Positions 23,043-35,136 of a stretch of 64,000 nt of DNA are shown piece after piece. This DNA is from Macrophomina tecta (Eukaryota; Ascomycota; Dothideomycetes; Botryosphaeriales; Botryosphaeriaceae): positions 3,100,001 to 3,164,000 of the forward strand of contig JAKSGN010000006.1 in assembly GCA_024180945.1 (NCBI GenBank), in the 5' to 3' direction. The first letter of the stretch is position 1, and each line of letters starts with the position of its first letter. The notes beneath the pieces are model-generated. The model ran no database searches and was not told where the DNA came from. It saw nothing but the letters and a program-made list of their open reading frames with translations. The position numbers and the translations under genes were made by a program.

Positions 23043-25647
23043 ATGCCCACCACCGCCGCCGCTCCTTTACTCGAACCGACCTTCCCAACAGCTGCTGCCC
23101 CGCCCCCAGCTGCTGCGCCTCTCTCGGGCCGTGAGCTGTATCGACGCGCCGTCCACGCCTATCTGGCTGGTCTGGACGCGCAGAGCCGGGCCAACGAGCC
23201 ATTAGCTCGACGTCGCCCGGGTGAGCATATCCCCTCGAGCGTAGCGGCTCTTGTGCAACTGTTGCATTAGCTGACAAGCATCGTTCGTGTTTCAGCCCAG
23301 TGGGATCGAGCTATCGACGTGAGATGGGATTGCCTCCCGTCAATCGTCAGGCGCCGCTGGGATGCCGAATCCCACAGGCTGTGGCCCCGCAACGGCGACA
23401 ACCCTGCTGTGCCCCTGACCGAGTTGGATTTGTTCTGTAGTCCTGATGAGATCTACTATGTCCGGCGGAGGAGGCGAAAGAACAAGAGGAAGCGGCAACA
23501 GCCGCAGTGGCATATGACTGAAGGTTAGCTTCTCGCTGTCTTTCTCCATCTGGACACCCCCGCTGATACGAGCTTGCCGCAGCTCACGTGCGCAGTCGCT
23601 ATCTGCCCGTATACAATGTCCTCCCACCTGCCGTCGCATTGCCCGTCGTCCTGCCTGGAGCAGGCAATGGATTCCTTTATGGGCATGCTGGGTGGGCAGA
23701 CGCAACCAACGTAATTAACTACGCTCGCGGTCTGCCGCCAAATACGGCCCGATTGCGAGCGATTCCTGCCAGTCAGGGATTTCCTGACAATGGACGCCGA
23801 TCATTGGAGCCATCGTTCATGACCCGCTTCAATGACATCGGGGGGCTGCGTCAATATCAACAAAATGTTCAGACTCACGTGTGGAGGTGGCACAAGGCTC
23901 TTGGGCAGGGTGGCTTCGGGATCGCCATGCTGTATCGATACACGGACCTGCTGACCCATGTCACGCACTTCCGCGTGGTGGTGAAAAGAGACCGCTATCA
24001 TGGTGCTGGCGACATGGAGCGAAGTGTTTACGCATCCCTGCAAGCTTCCGTGAATGCTGGCATCCCCTACCCCATGCACATCATTGGATATCAAGGTTCC
24101 TACACTCCTGCACTGGACACCGCTATTGGCAGCACTTTGATGCCTGGCCTGGGTCGCACCTATCTAGACTACGCTCCTTTCGGCTGTCTACACGACCTTT
24201 TCGATTACTACAACCTTCAAAGGTAGGCTTTGGGCGTGCTGCTTCATGAGGTCGCTTTGCTCTGATCTGCCGACCAAACTGGCTAACATGCGCAATAGCA
24301 TCATCTTTCCGGAGCCATTCCTGTGGCACCTGTTGTACTGCCTCACGAAGGCAGCAGAAGCACTCGAGCAACCCGTGCCGGGGCACAAAGCCCAGATGTT
24401 CAACTACGACCTCAAGCCAGAGAATGTACTGCTCGATTATCCGGACCTTGCCGCACCGTGGTGGAGTCAACGGTACCCCTTGCTGCGAACAGTGGATTTG
24501 GGCGGCGTTGGCGTGTACCCCAACGCCGGTCAGGCTGAGAACCCTCAGATCCGTGGTCTTGGTACCTACGGGTTCAGGCCTTGGGTAAGTGCCAGACCAG
24601 GCAGACTGGCACCTTCTTTTCATCCGAGGCCTCAAGCGCCACCCGTATTCTACAATCTGAAGCTTTGCTATCGGCCAGGCTGCGCGCGTGCTGGTGGAAC
24701 GTCGTAACGTATTATCCCTTAGCCCAAAGCGTAGACCACAAGGCTTGACACAGCTGACGCAAATAAACAACAAACAGGAACTACTGCGCGAGGACGACCA
24801 AGTCTTGTGTAATTCGTACCGTACCGAGAAGAAAAAGCTCGTTAATGGCCCCGATCCCAAGGAGCGCCTCAAAGTCAACGAAAAAATGCGTATCCACACC
24901 ACCATCTACCAAATTGGCCTGGTCCTGTAAGCATCTTCACCTCCCACATACCTGCTTCCCGCCAAATGAGTACCATTTTCCCCATTTTCTCCGCCCCCCA
25001 CCCACCAGGTTCCCCTTCCTCCTCCTCCTCCTCCTCCTCCTCCTCCCTCCTCCTCCTCCTCCTCCTCCTCCTCCTCCTCCTCCTCCTCCTCAGCTCTCAA
25101 TTAACCCCTCACCCCTCACAGCTACCACGCCATGACCCTCCAAGTCCGCGAACTCCCCCAACAATGGCTAATGCCGCCCACCCCCGTCCCCGGCGCTCCC
25201 CCGGCCACCATCGCTGCATCCCGCATCGAACGCCTGCATCTTTCCCGCCATGACTTCCCCCCGCGCCACACCATGCCGCGCCCGTCGCCTCAGGACGACG
25301 ATGCCCGCGCCTTCAACCCGGCCTTCCCCGCCGCCACCGCAGACCCCAATATGGACCCGGCCCAGGACGCGTTCGCCGCGCGGCCCTTCGTCAGCCCGTT
25401 GCACTCCGTGCGCCCGCAGTATAGCGCGAGGCTGGTCGAGTGCGTGTACAGGTGCTTGGAGCCGGAGGCTGCGAAGAGGCCTGGCGTGGCGGACGTGTTG
25501 GCCGAGGCGCGCGACGTGATGAGGGGGTTTGAGGCGCGGTGGCCCCCGCCGCCGCTTGATCTTGACGGGATTGCGCTGGCGAATTGGCCGCGGCCGAGGG
25601 GTTTGGTGTTGTTGAGGGATAAGTATCCGATGGCGGTCTGGTCTTGA
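23043..25647 (+). CDS. Fungal protein kinase-like protein
   Basis: Six exons: 23043-23220, 23296-23523, 23583-24222, 24299-24584, 24778-24926 and 25122-25647, giving 668 residues. The kinase domain starts near residue 310: glycine loop LGQGGFG, a VVVKRD stretch with the likely ATP-anchoring Lys, then FNYDLKPENVLL as the catalytic loop (the usual HRD is replaced by NYD). The metal-binding DFG is replaced by DLG (TVDLGG). A GTYGFRPWELL stretch stands where the activation segment ends. The tail SARLVECVYRCLEPEAAKRP matches kinase subdomain XI. The N-terminal 300 residues are unrecognised, with a basic stretch RRRRKNKRKR. The altered HRD and DFG place it in the divergent, lineage-expanded fungal kinases; activity is uncertain. 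Intron 5 is mostly a TCC repeat. Confidence 0.83.
25016..25090. repeat. (TCC)n repeat inside kinase intron 5
   Basis: About 75 nt of TCC units with one interruption, between the donor at 24927 and the acceptor ending at 25121. It makes the pyrimidine tract of that intron exceptionally long. The opposite strand reads as polyglutamate, which is spurious. Confidence 0.9.
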
Positions 25648-26577
25648 GGAATGAGTATAGGCCGTAGGAGGTGGTAGTTGGGAGGGGACCTTGTTTGTGT
25701 GATTGTGGGATAGTGACGTCGGTTGTGTGGTTCTCTGTCGAGGGACTTGTGCGTTCCTTGCCGCTCTTGAGATGCTTTCCTGTCGGGGATATTTTAGGAT
25801 GTTTGTGTCCGAATTACTGCTTTCACTCCCTGTCAGCGACGCTGAAATGACTCTTCTATGGCCTTGACCTACAAGAGAATCCCAGTCATGTTTCCTGACA
25901 GTAGTAAGGGAGTTTGAATATAGGAATTTTTTGAATTCCCCGAGGATCTCCATGTTGAATACCGCAGGAGGAAAGTCCCTATCGGCAAGGAAATAGCGAG
26001 CCGAAAGGAACTATCCCGGATCTACCGAAGGCGGCTGTCCGTCTCGAAGCCTGCGAGAGCGCACAGGTGCAGTCGTTCTTCAAAGCTAGGACGAGCTGAC
26101 ACTACACAAGAGTGTGTCAAGGCCGCTTATGGCGGGACGATAGAGCTGCACAACATTGCGTCGGAATCTCAGTCAAGCTTTTACAGTTGAGGTTGGTCTA
26201 ATGTTGCTGGCATGTATGTAAGCACCTATGCATATCTAGTCTGCAGCTCAGTCTGACTGGTATGGCCGATTCCGAGTGTTGCCTTGAGACACACCATACC
26301 GCACTCCTCTCCAACCGGGGAATCCTATCAAAAGCTGTGCTACGGAGGCTTACTTCCCCTCTGCGAGACAAAAACTTTAACTAGCACACCATGTCAATCC
26401 ATCAGACGCAAAGCATACCTGCAGAGCCTCTTTGAGTGCCTCATGAGCCTATTGATCCAGCCTTGCGAGGTTCCATCACATGTATTTCCGCCGGACGCGA
26501 AGCGCCACTGTCCATTTAAAGAGCGCCCCCGGCCTTATGCATTCCCGCACTTGTTTCCTGCACCCTCAGGATAGACT
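25648..26577. other. Intergenic downstream of the kinase
   Basis: About 930 bp with base composition closer to 50 percent GC than the flanking genes. No frame shows a domain, and I see no RNA gene. Confidence 0.45.
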
Positions 26578-27190
26578 ATGCATCCCACAGTCTCTCATCG
26601 GCTTGGTGAGCCGTGGTACGGCATCGTAGCCATGGTCCTTCGGTTTTCTCAGCTGGCGGCTTCCTCACCGTCGGCCGCCCGGCCAGCGGCCTCATCGGCA
26701 GCCTCGAAGACGCCAGCGGGGCGCGTGCTCCGCGTCCCAAACCCCATGCTTCAGGAGCTAGCATGCCTGCAAAGCATCCTCCGCCGACTTGAGCACACCC
26801 AGAACTCTCGCCCAGACATCTCGCGCCAATGCCGATCCGATCAAAGGCGTTGTCCTGGGCTGGCGGGTCCCGCTCGGAGAGCTCCTGCGGATGATGGGCA
26901 AGCACCAGAAGAGTTTGGCGAAGGGTGCGCAGGCGACCAAGCTCCGGGCTGGCGTGGATAAGCCACGGTGGTCTTCCGGGGCGGGCCAGGAGGAGGCAGT
27001 GGCGCCGCTGCAGAACTACCTCAGCATTCATCTGCGTGCCATTGGAGTGTTGCTGTTCGAGGATGGCATGCAGACGGCAGATTCGACCGTAGAAAAGGCA
27101 AACGGTATGCAGAAACAAACGCAAGAAGTCTCGGACGTGGTCGCAGAGACTCACACTGTGGGTCTTAGGCCAGGGTATGTTGCTTTGTGA
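26578..27190 (+). pseudogene. Frameshifted relic, possibly a fungal STAND/NLR N-terminal domain
   Basis: Two open segments in different frames read as one coherent helical protein. The first ends in LQSILRRLEHTQNSRPDIS; the second starts with NADPIKGVVLGWRVPLGEL and runs through KEEAV-like QEEAVAPLQNYLSIHL to about 27173. They overlap near 26820-26835 with no splice signals between them, so a single-base frameshift is the simple explanation. The alternating LQSxLRxLE, EELxxLLxKHQ and LQxxLxxH pattern resembles the N-terminal helical domain found ahead of NACHT/ankyrin modules in fungal STAND proteins. No NACHT or repeat domain follows. The family call is an inference from pattern only, and the start is arbitrary. 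Confidence 0.35.
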
Positions 27191-28418
27191 GGCGCATAGA
27201 ATGATTTTCAAGACCGTCAATTTCTTCGGCGGGAATGCTCTTCCTGTAGAACCGATGAAGTCTCCAGTTTGGCCAACTACGCCCCCAGAAGCAAGGTATT
27301 TGTACAGCAAATGAAAAGGCAAGGCCTTGCTTCACATACCGAGAAGGTGAAGAGCACCTCAAAGGATGTCAGAACTGCATGAATGTGGTCTGCAAAACAT
27401 ACAAGAGACTACTGCGTAAGGCTCAAGGGATCTTAAAAAAAAAATCCACCAACATTTCTCCGTAAAACTTGATGCGTCTAAGGAACCACCGCGGACATAT
27501 TTCAAGACTGAGACCGTATTCAAAGAATGAGCGCCACCGTAAATTTCGTCCTGTCCGACAAGCTTGGTGGCCCCTCTGCCACCGTAGCCTAGAGAATAAA
27601 TAATCATAAAAATGTCAGCTGAAGTAGATCCATGCGAATCTTCTTCGCATCTGCAAGTACGAGCTTTTGGGTGACTTATCTTTAAGACAATAAATGAGCC
27701 TAAAAGCGCCCACCACCATGAATCCCTGCTTGAAATCGGATCTGCGATAGAAAGCGACATCTCTCAACAGCGCAAGGCTGCCAGAGAAGTGATCCATATA
27801 TGACGGTTACTGACATGCTTAAATACCTGCAGTCAGCAGCCAAAGAACGCACCTTCAGCTCTACAGACTTCGGAATAGAGTCCAGAAAGACCGCGACGGC
27901 TAATTCGTCGTTTTGTACTGCAATAGACGGTTAAAAAAGTTGATCTAATACAAATAACCCTAAGCCGAGCAACGCATACGTCCAGACAGACGCTTCAAAT
28001 CTCCAGGGCCTGTTCAGTCCAAAGCAGATGCTGTTGTATCGTGGTTACTGTTTACTTGGCCAACGTGATCGGCAATCGACGTGGTAGCAATTTCCGGCCC
28101 ACCGTTATGGCGATCAATACACCATGATGGCCAGGCCACCCGGCTGATCGCCCTCCCACGCCTCTCACGGCTTACCTCTGTGCGGCACTTCAGCATCTTC
28201 ACTCATATCCATAAGTTTGAGCACCTCCGCAAACCGCAATCTCTACCAATCATTCTCTCATTGCACTCATAACACGTCCATCGTCCATCACCCATCTCAT
28301 GTACCTAAGCCCACCAAGGGAATCATGCTAACCCAACCAACGAAACTATCCCATCCCATCCCCACATCAATTTGATGGACACCAACCAGCTAGCGGGCGA
28401 GTGGGCGCGTTAGCGCAT
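27191..28418. other. Intergenic between relic and HET-C
   Basis: 1.2 kb without a supportable gene. Several short frames on both strands lack domains. It may include more decayed sequence from the relic just upstream. Confidence 0.45.
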
Positions 28419-31400
28419 CTAATACCCACCACCATAGCCACCACCACCATAACCGCCCTGACCATATCCCTCACGTCGCGGACGACCATACTCGTCCTCA
28501 TCGCCGCCGAAGCCACCAGGCATGCGGTCACCGCCGCCGTATTCTTCGCGCGGAGGGTGCTGACCGTAACCGCCCTGGCCATAACCGCTGCCGCCGCCAC
28601 CGTATCCACCACCGCTCGAGTATTCGGACTGACCGCCATAGCCGCTGCCATAGCCACCGCTCGAGTACTCGGACTGGCCGCCCTGGTAGCCGGAGCTGCC
28701 GCCGCCATAGCCACCGCTGCTGTACTCGGACGAACGGCCGTAGCCGCTCTCCTGTCCGTAGCCACCACCGCCACCGCCATAGCGCTCACGAGAGCCTGAG
28801 CGGCGACGCTCGCGGGAGCCAGAACGGCGTCGAGATCCAGAGCGACGACGCTCTCCATACTCGTTGGAACCTCTACGCTCGCGGGAGCCGGAACGACGCC
28901 TGTGTTTTTTACCATCGTCAGAATCATCGTCATCGTTGGAGTCATAATCGCCGCGCTCCTTCTTGCGACGTTTCTTCTCCTCTTTCTCACGGCGCTTCTT
29001 CTCCTTCTTGCGGCGCTTCTCCTCATCGGAGTCTTCATTGTCGGAGCGGCGGCCGTGATGCCTGGTTCCACGTCGGCGGGAGCAATGGGAAGACAAGAGG
29101 GAAATATTGCTTACCTGGACTCCGAAGAGTAAGTCTCGCCACCGCCACCATAGCCTTCGGTGCGCTCTCTGGTCTCGTAGGAGCCACCGGAGTAGTCATA
29201 ACGCTCCTCGGTGCGTCTCTCGTAGCCGCCGGAGTCGTAGCTGCGCTCCTCGGAGGAGGCCTGCATACCGTAGCTGGAGCGGCCTTCACTCTCGTAGCGG
29301 GAGAATTCCTCACGCTGACCGCTTCCGTCTCCATATTCCGTGCGGCGGTACTCAGACTGACCATAGCGCTCACCACTGCCACGACGCTCATGATCGCGTT
29401 GGCCGTATGCCTCGTTGTAAGATCCGTCGCGGCCGTAGCCAGACTTGTGATACGCGTCATCGACCTCTTTCTCCTTCTCCTCGTTGTCCATGACGTTGCT
29501 GATGGTGGTGCCGACGATGCCTCCTAGCATACCGCCGAGCACACCACCGCCAACTGCCTCACTGACACCCTGGCCAATGTTGCTGGCGACCTTGTTCTGA
29601 GAGCCACCGGAGCTGCCGCCGCTACCCCCACCAATCTTGGCCATGCCAAGAGGCTTGCCGCAGCCGTGGCCGCTGTCGTGCACGCCCTCCTTGTGGTTGC
29701 GACCGTTCTCAACACCATCACGCGACAGCTTGTCGCGAAGGTCATCGCGCTCGCGATCGCTCTTCTCCTCCCACCACTGCTGGACAACGCGGAACATCTG
29801 CTGGCGGCCATCGGCAGCACCATCACGCCCAAGCTCACGCTGAGCAGGGTGGTGGAAGACACCGGTGACGATACGGTCCAGCGTGCGATCGACGTCAACG
29901 CCCTCATCGTCCCAGGCCTCGACAATCTGAGGGACAACCCATTTGAGCACCTGAGAAGCGATCTTGCCAGCAGGCTCGTTCAGGATATTGCTGAAGTGGT
30001 CCTTAGACAGCATAGAGTGAGTGGGGTCGGAGCAGTCGTCATCATTGAAGACGATATGCTGCTTGTCAATGGAGGACTGAATGACCTCGGAAGAACCAGT
30101 CTCAAGCTCAGCCTTGACCTGGGAGAGAAGAGGAAGAATGAAGGGGGCGATGAGAGAGAAGACAAAGATGTTGATCTGGTTCTGGAACTCCTCAATGAGA
30201 TCGGGCAGAATGGGAATCTTGTCGATGGCCTCGGAAATGTTCTGCATGATCTCATCGTGGAACTCGATGACGGGGTAGATCTGGCGACGGATCTGCTCGG
30301 CCTGCTCAACGAACGCCTCAGGCTCCTTGGGGTTGATGTCCAAGTTCTCCATTTGGGCGGCGGTGGCGTTGGCCTCAAGCTCGTCAGCCTTACCAGCCTC
30401 GTCCTTACCGCCGAAGATGCCATCGGGAAGCTTGCTTAGAAGGTCCTTGACCATACTCTTGGCTTCATGGTTCTGCTGAGCGTTGCTGATGGTGCCCTCG
30501 AGCTCCTGAATCTCAGACTGGGTGGCCTTGTCGTTGACCTCGCCCATGACGGAGTGAAGGAAATCGACACCACCGAAAGTGCCGGTAACAATGGGGTAGA
30601 CGGGACGGTCCACACCCTCGATCTGAACCTCAGTGTTGCGGCCGACATGGGGGAAGACATCATTCTCGCCAAGCTCGCGGAGGACAAGCTCAGTGAAGTT
30701 GGAGTGAGCCGAGTAGTCTGAGAGCGAAATCAGCAGACCGTGGTTGATCTCGCAGGATTCTAATATGCATACCTTCGAGACAGTGGCAGCCCGTGCCAAG
30801 AAGTCTCAGAGCTTCGTACAAGTCGGCCTTGTTTCCGTCCTGGTTGTAACGACGGGCAAGCTCGATGGAGCGACCAAAGAGCTTGCGAACGAGGCCAGCA
30901 GAAGTGACGATACCAGCGTCCTCATTGGCAATGTAGTTCTTCAGACCGGTGCGCTCGTCAATACCGAGCTCGGTACGCTCGTCGACCGGGCCACGGAGAC
31001 GCCTGTCATATTCGCGCGCGTCCAAGTTATCTGCATAGTCCTTGGGGTTATCGATGTGCTCCTCGGGGCTATCTCGCACGTCAGTAGGTTGTCACCGGGC
31101 AGAGGAGGCTCTGGGACGTACCGGTAGCAGCCGAGACGGTCGCGGGTGACCTCAAACTCGCCAGTGCCATAGCCGAAGGTCATGAAACCGAGAATCCAGA
31201 GCAGGAGCCTGATGGCCTCAGAGCTAACCATCTTGAGGGCTCCGACCTGGGTGTTGAGCACTGTCAGCGGGAGTCTTCGGAGTTGCCGCCGGGGCTTTCG
31301 CGCGAGAGGGTGACTTACGTCGACGGCCTGGGAGTAGTCGCGAAGCCAATTGCCAAAGTAGACGCGCTTGACGTCCATCTTGGAGAATTTCTTGCCGTTG

Positions 31401-31585
31401 CCAGCGCGACCCATCAGGAGGGCGAGCAGAGTGTCTTCAATGTCTCCATGGCGCCAGTTCTGGCCCTCGATCTTGGCCGTGGAGGCGATGTTGCCAGCTC
31501 CGAAGGCATGCGTGGGGCGGGCCAGCAGGACGAGCAGCAGCAGGCACGAGAGGAGGAAAAGAGGGGAGAGCCGAAGGGTCGGCAT
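28419..31585 (-). CDS. het-c: HET-C family secreted/vacuolar glycine-rich protein
   Basis: Five exons on the minus strand: 31585-31319, 31246-31122, 31068-30773, 30717-29115 and 29061-28419, giving 977 residues. The N-terminus is a signal peptide (residues about 7-26, LSPLFLLSCLLLLVLL) followed by the family hallmark HAFGAGNIAS, NWRHGDIEDTL, KRVYFGNWLRDYSQAVD, PEEHIDNPKDYADN and the late TGTFGGVDFLHSV. The rest is Gly/Ser/Arg-rich, with a KRRKKEKKRREKEEKKRR basic-acidic block and repeated SSGGYGG units to the stop. In Neurospora crassa het-c alleles control non-self recognition in vegetative fusion through a variable segment; the family is conserved in most ascomycetes, where it does not always act in incompatibility. 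Length and signal peptide are usual. No HET-domain partner is adjacent. Confidence 0.93.
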
Positions 31586-32360
31586 GGTGGGCGCAGTGTG
31601 TGCGTCAATTCAACGCGAGCAGAGAGGGCGGGAACGCTGGGGCTGATGGTTCGGGGAGGCGTGGGCAGAACAGAGGATGGAGGGGTTGGAGGAGATGAGC
31701 TTGTGGGCGGGTCAGGTTGGAAGAGTAAACAGCTAAAGGAGGGGCACATGAAGGTCGGATCGGCGTGAGGCCATAGCAGGCAGGGCGCCAAAGGGCTGTG
31801 CTGGTGCTTGGCAGCCAAGAAATTGACGTCGTCGCTCATGCTTGTTTGCGAAGCCACGACCCTGCGTGCAGCCGGCACGCCTGGACTCGTAACCTGCGCC
31901 TACACGTCCCTGGCGCGAGCAGAGGAACGCGCATGCTCCCTCCTGCGGTGCCCGGCCAGCCAGCCACCCCATTTCGGGGTCGCTGGACCGTACAAGCGGC
32001 GGTCTCTCCTCGACGATGCCCCGCGTCGCAGCTGGTGGTCGCACAATTAGCGCGACGCGCTGTGCGGCAGGGATCAGGAGCTAGAACACACAAGTCAGCG
32101 GCCCTGCGCCATCAGCGCCCGCAATTGGCCCTCGTCGCCGCCAACCGGTCACGGATATTCGGCAGCCGACCGCGCGCCTCACGAGCCCATCCGCCGCGCA
32201 TTCTCGACGTGTTTGCCAGCTTTGTTGCTTGATCTACCAATGCCCATTGGCCCAGCATGCCCCGGTGCGGTCGTTCTTGAAACGAGCAGCGACACGCTCG
32301 CCTCCGGGGCTCCACAACGCGCCCATCCCTGCTCAGCTGCGTGATACGAACAGCCTGCTC
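31586..32360. other. Promoter side of HET-C and 3' flank of the Clr5 gene
   Basis: 775 bp between the HET-C start and the stop codon of the next minus-strand gene. It should contain the HET-C promoter. No gene or clear motif is seen. Confidence 0.5.
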
Positions 32361-34436
32361 TCACGCCAGCTGCACCGCAAACGTAACCTTCCCTGCCGAC
32401 ATGTGTGCCAGGTACCCGCCCAGCTCCTCGTTGTCGTCAATCGGGTAATTCACCTCCTTGAAGTCTTGCCCTTTGACCACTCCCTCGATCCGCACCACGC
32501 TCGACCCTGGATGCGCCCTTGTTGCCAGCGCCCGCAGCTCCTCCATCGTGCCTGATGTCAGCGCTCCCAGCCACAGACGCGGATCACTCTGGATCTGTGA
32601 GTGCGGATGCAGTCTGAAGTACACCGGTATTGGCGTCGGCGACGGATCCGGATAGGCCTGCGTGTAGCTGTACTCTCGCGTATGCTGTTGATGCTGTCCA
32701 GACCCCTCCCCCGGATAATCTTGCTGCTGGTGCATCGTCTGGTGGCTGTTATACATTGCGCTCTCTTGATCTTGTCCTGCCAGGTCGTTTGCCGCTAAGA
32801 GAAGCGACGGGTCGATCTGAAGATCGGTAGCACTGGTCACGTTGGGTGCTGCGGAAGTGGTCGGTGTGGGCGTGGTAGGTGCATAGCCCGCTGGCGTTGA
32901 CTTCACCGGGCTCGGGTGAGCGCTCTGAGATCTGCGAGCGGGTGTCTGCATTGCCCGTGGAGGAGCTGGTCCTGGTCCCGGACCAGTGTTGACATGCTTC
33001 TTGCGCGAAGGATCACGCTTTGTTTGATCATCTCGAAGACGCTTCATAACATCGCGGCACAGTACTTCCAAAGCTTTGAGCCGTTGTTGGTGCTGCGGGT
33101 CCGCATCACCCGGTGCAAGGATGCGCTGCAAGATTGCCGAATCCGCAATCCATCGCTCCTTGAGTTCCTGCCAACGCTCGTCCCCCGTCTCCAACTTACT
33201 GGTGATGTGGTCAGCTCGGAGGATATCATAGAATGCGCCGCGGATCTGTCTGCTCTCTTCCGGGTTGACTCCAATGATATTTTTGGCCTCAGCAATTGTC
33301 ATCCTGCGCTCCATTGTTCGCATCCGCTTGGTCACGTCTGTGCAAATGACGTCCAGCGAGAGAGCCTTTTGGCCATCCGGCTTATCCACCGGGTCCTCAG
33401 CGAACTGTTTTTGAAGATACTCGTTCTCAGCAATCAGACGATCCTTGACCTGCTGCCACCTATCTGGGCCCGCGATAGTCTTTTTGATGACACCTTCTTC
33501 TTCACAGATCGTCTGGAACTGATCACGCAGCTGGCGGTACATGTCGTTGTCGAGATTCAGATACGCCTTGCTCTCGTCAATAGTCGTCTCGGAAGGGAAG
33601 CGCGGCGGGCCTGCAGGGTCCGCAGGTAGTCCTGCATATCCGCGCATCCTTCGTCGGCGCTTTCGGCTGCGCCACCTCTCGTCGCTCTCTTGCTGCAGCT
33701 TCTCCATGCGTTCTTTTCGCTTGCGCAGAGTCTCCGGGTCAACTCCTGGTGATGAATCTCTCAGAGCTGGGTCTGGAGTGTGGGGGCTCACAACCGGCAT
33801 GGTCGAAGCTTCCTCCTGTCTTATCATCAGCATGCATCTTTCTAGTGCACAGGCTGTACGCACGGCAATGGCTTGATGAAGATCGTTGACAAAGGCTTCT
33901 GTATACGTTTCGGCGGTTTGTGCGATGGCCGCGGTGGTCGTTGCTCCCTTCATGCCATTGGGCACTCTCAACAGCCATCGATTCTTCGCTCGGACGCGCA
34001 TGAGCTCACGCTCTTTGATCTCAAAGCCTTCATCGTTCAGGATCTGTAGCATGTCCCTTTGATTCGTGTTCTTTTCCCAGAGCTCCTTGACGCGTGCGAC
34101 AAGCGCGGGGTTTTTGTGTGCGGGATTCTGCTTGCTTGGGAAGTCCCATCGCTGCAGTCGTGGTTAGCAGTAGCTAGCCACTTTATCGAAGGACCACAGA
34201 ACGAACCTTGAATTGAGTTTGGAAGGCGCGTTTACTATTGGCAGGTCAGTAGCGGCGCTTCATGTCTGAGTCGGTATCCGTAGAGTACGGCGGACCGTTG
34301 ACAGCGCAAAATCAGCGACGGACCTTGGCGTGAATTCCCTCTGCTTCCAGTACTCCATCACCTCGTCCAAGGATTTCTTCTCCTCGACATATATCCGATA
34401 GCACTCAGCTTCCTTACCTTCCCAGTCGTAGACCAT
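32361..34436 (-). CDS. Clr5-domain protein
   Basis: Three exons on the minus strand: 34436-34324, 34234-34207 and 34151-32361, giving 643 residues; the middle exon is only 28 nt. Spliced together, the first two exons and the start of the third form a Clr5 domain (residues about 4-62): DWEGKEAECYRIYVEEKKSL, then SKRAFQTQFKRWDFPSKQ, then HKNPALVARV. Clr5 domains are named after a fission-yeast silencing factor and occur at the N-terminus of many filamentous-fungal proteins of unknown role, probably DNA-binding. The rest has two or three repeats of a helical block (GDERWQELKERW-type and DRWQQVKDRL), then a Pro/Gln-rich low-complexity stretch and a compact C-terminus. Nuclear regulatory function is an inference. 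Confidence 0.85.
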
Positions 34437-35136
34437 TTTGCGGCAGTGTCGTGGCGTTTGCGGATGTAGAGGGCGAAAAGTGCGCTGTTGGTGCGTTGGC
34501 GCGACCTGACGTTGCGGTTGGCGGATCGACGCGCCTTCAACATCGGTCACATGCGAAAACGTTGATGACCACGTGACCAGTACAACGGTCTGGTGGCCAA
34601 GAAACGGCTGGGACCTAGTTTCCTTGATGTGGGACCTCTGCCCTTCCGCATCTGCCCAATGGTGTGTTTGGTTGTGATACCATTGGCCTATCAGAATCTC
34701 CGCTAGACTGATCTCAGCCTCGTACAAGAACGCAACCTGAAACCAGCTTCCTCGCCTGAGCTGTAGATCGCATTGAATCCTAGCGACAGTTTTTTTTTTT
34801 TTTTTTTTTTTTTTTGTACAGACATGGCCGGGTATATTGTTAGTATAGAATGGCCTAGTATGTCTGTTCACTGGACTAGTTTGATGGCAGTTCCACTTAT
34901 TGAACGAGTTTTCCGACTACCCTTAATTACTTTCTGGTCACGCAGGAAATTTGGGCCATGAAACATTTCTTGCATTACCGAACTATTGGAAATATACAGA
35001 TGAGATTCTGAGAAGTGAAGGAACCAAGGCCTAAGCAGGTCACTGAATTGCCGGGAGCGTCGAAACAACAGGTGGGACGCTTTTGGGTGGGATCAACATG
35101 TCCTCCTATCCAAAGTCTGTACCAACGATTAAGCGT
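34437..35136. other. Intergenic between Clr5 and LC8 genes
   Basis: 700 bp holding the promoter side of the Clr5 gene and the 3' flank of the LC8 gene. A T-run of about 25 bases lies at 34791-34815. No gene is supported. Confidence 0.5.

Noticed and set aside
24906..25100. Polyglutamate frame on the minus strand
   Set aside because: It is the antisense of the TCC repeat in kinase intron 5.
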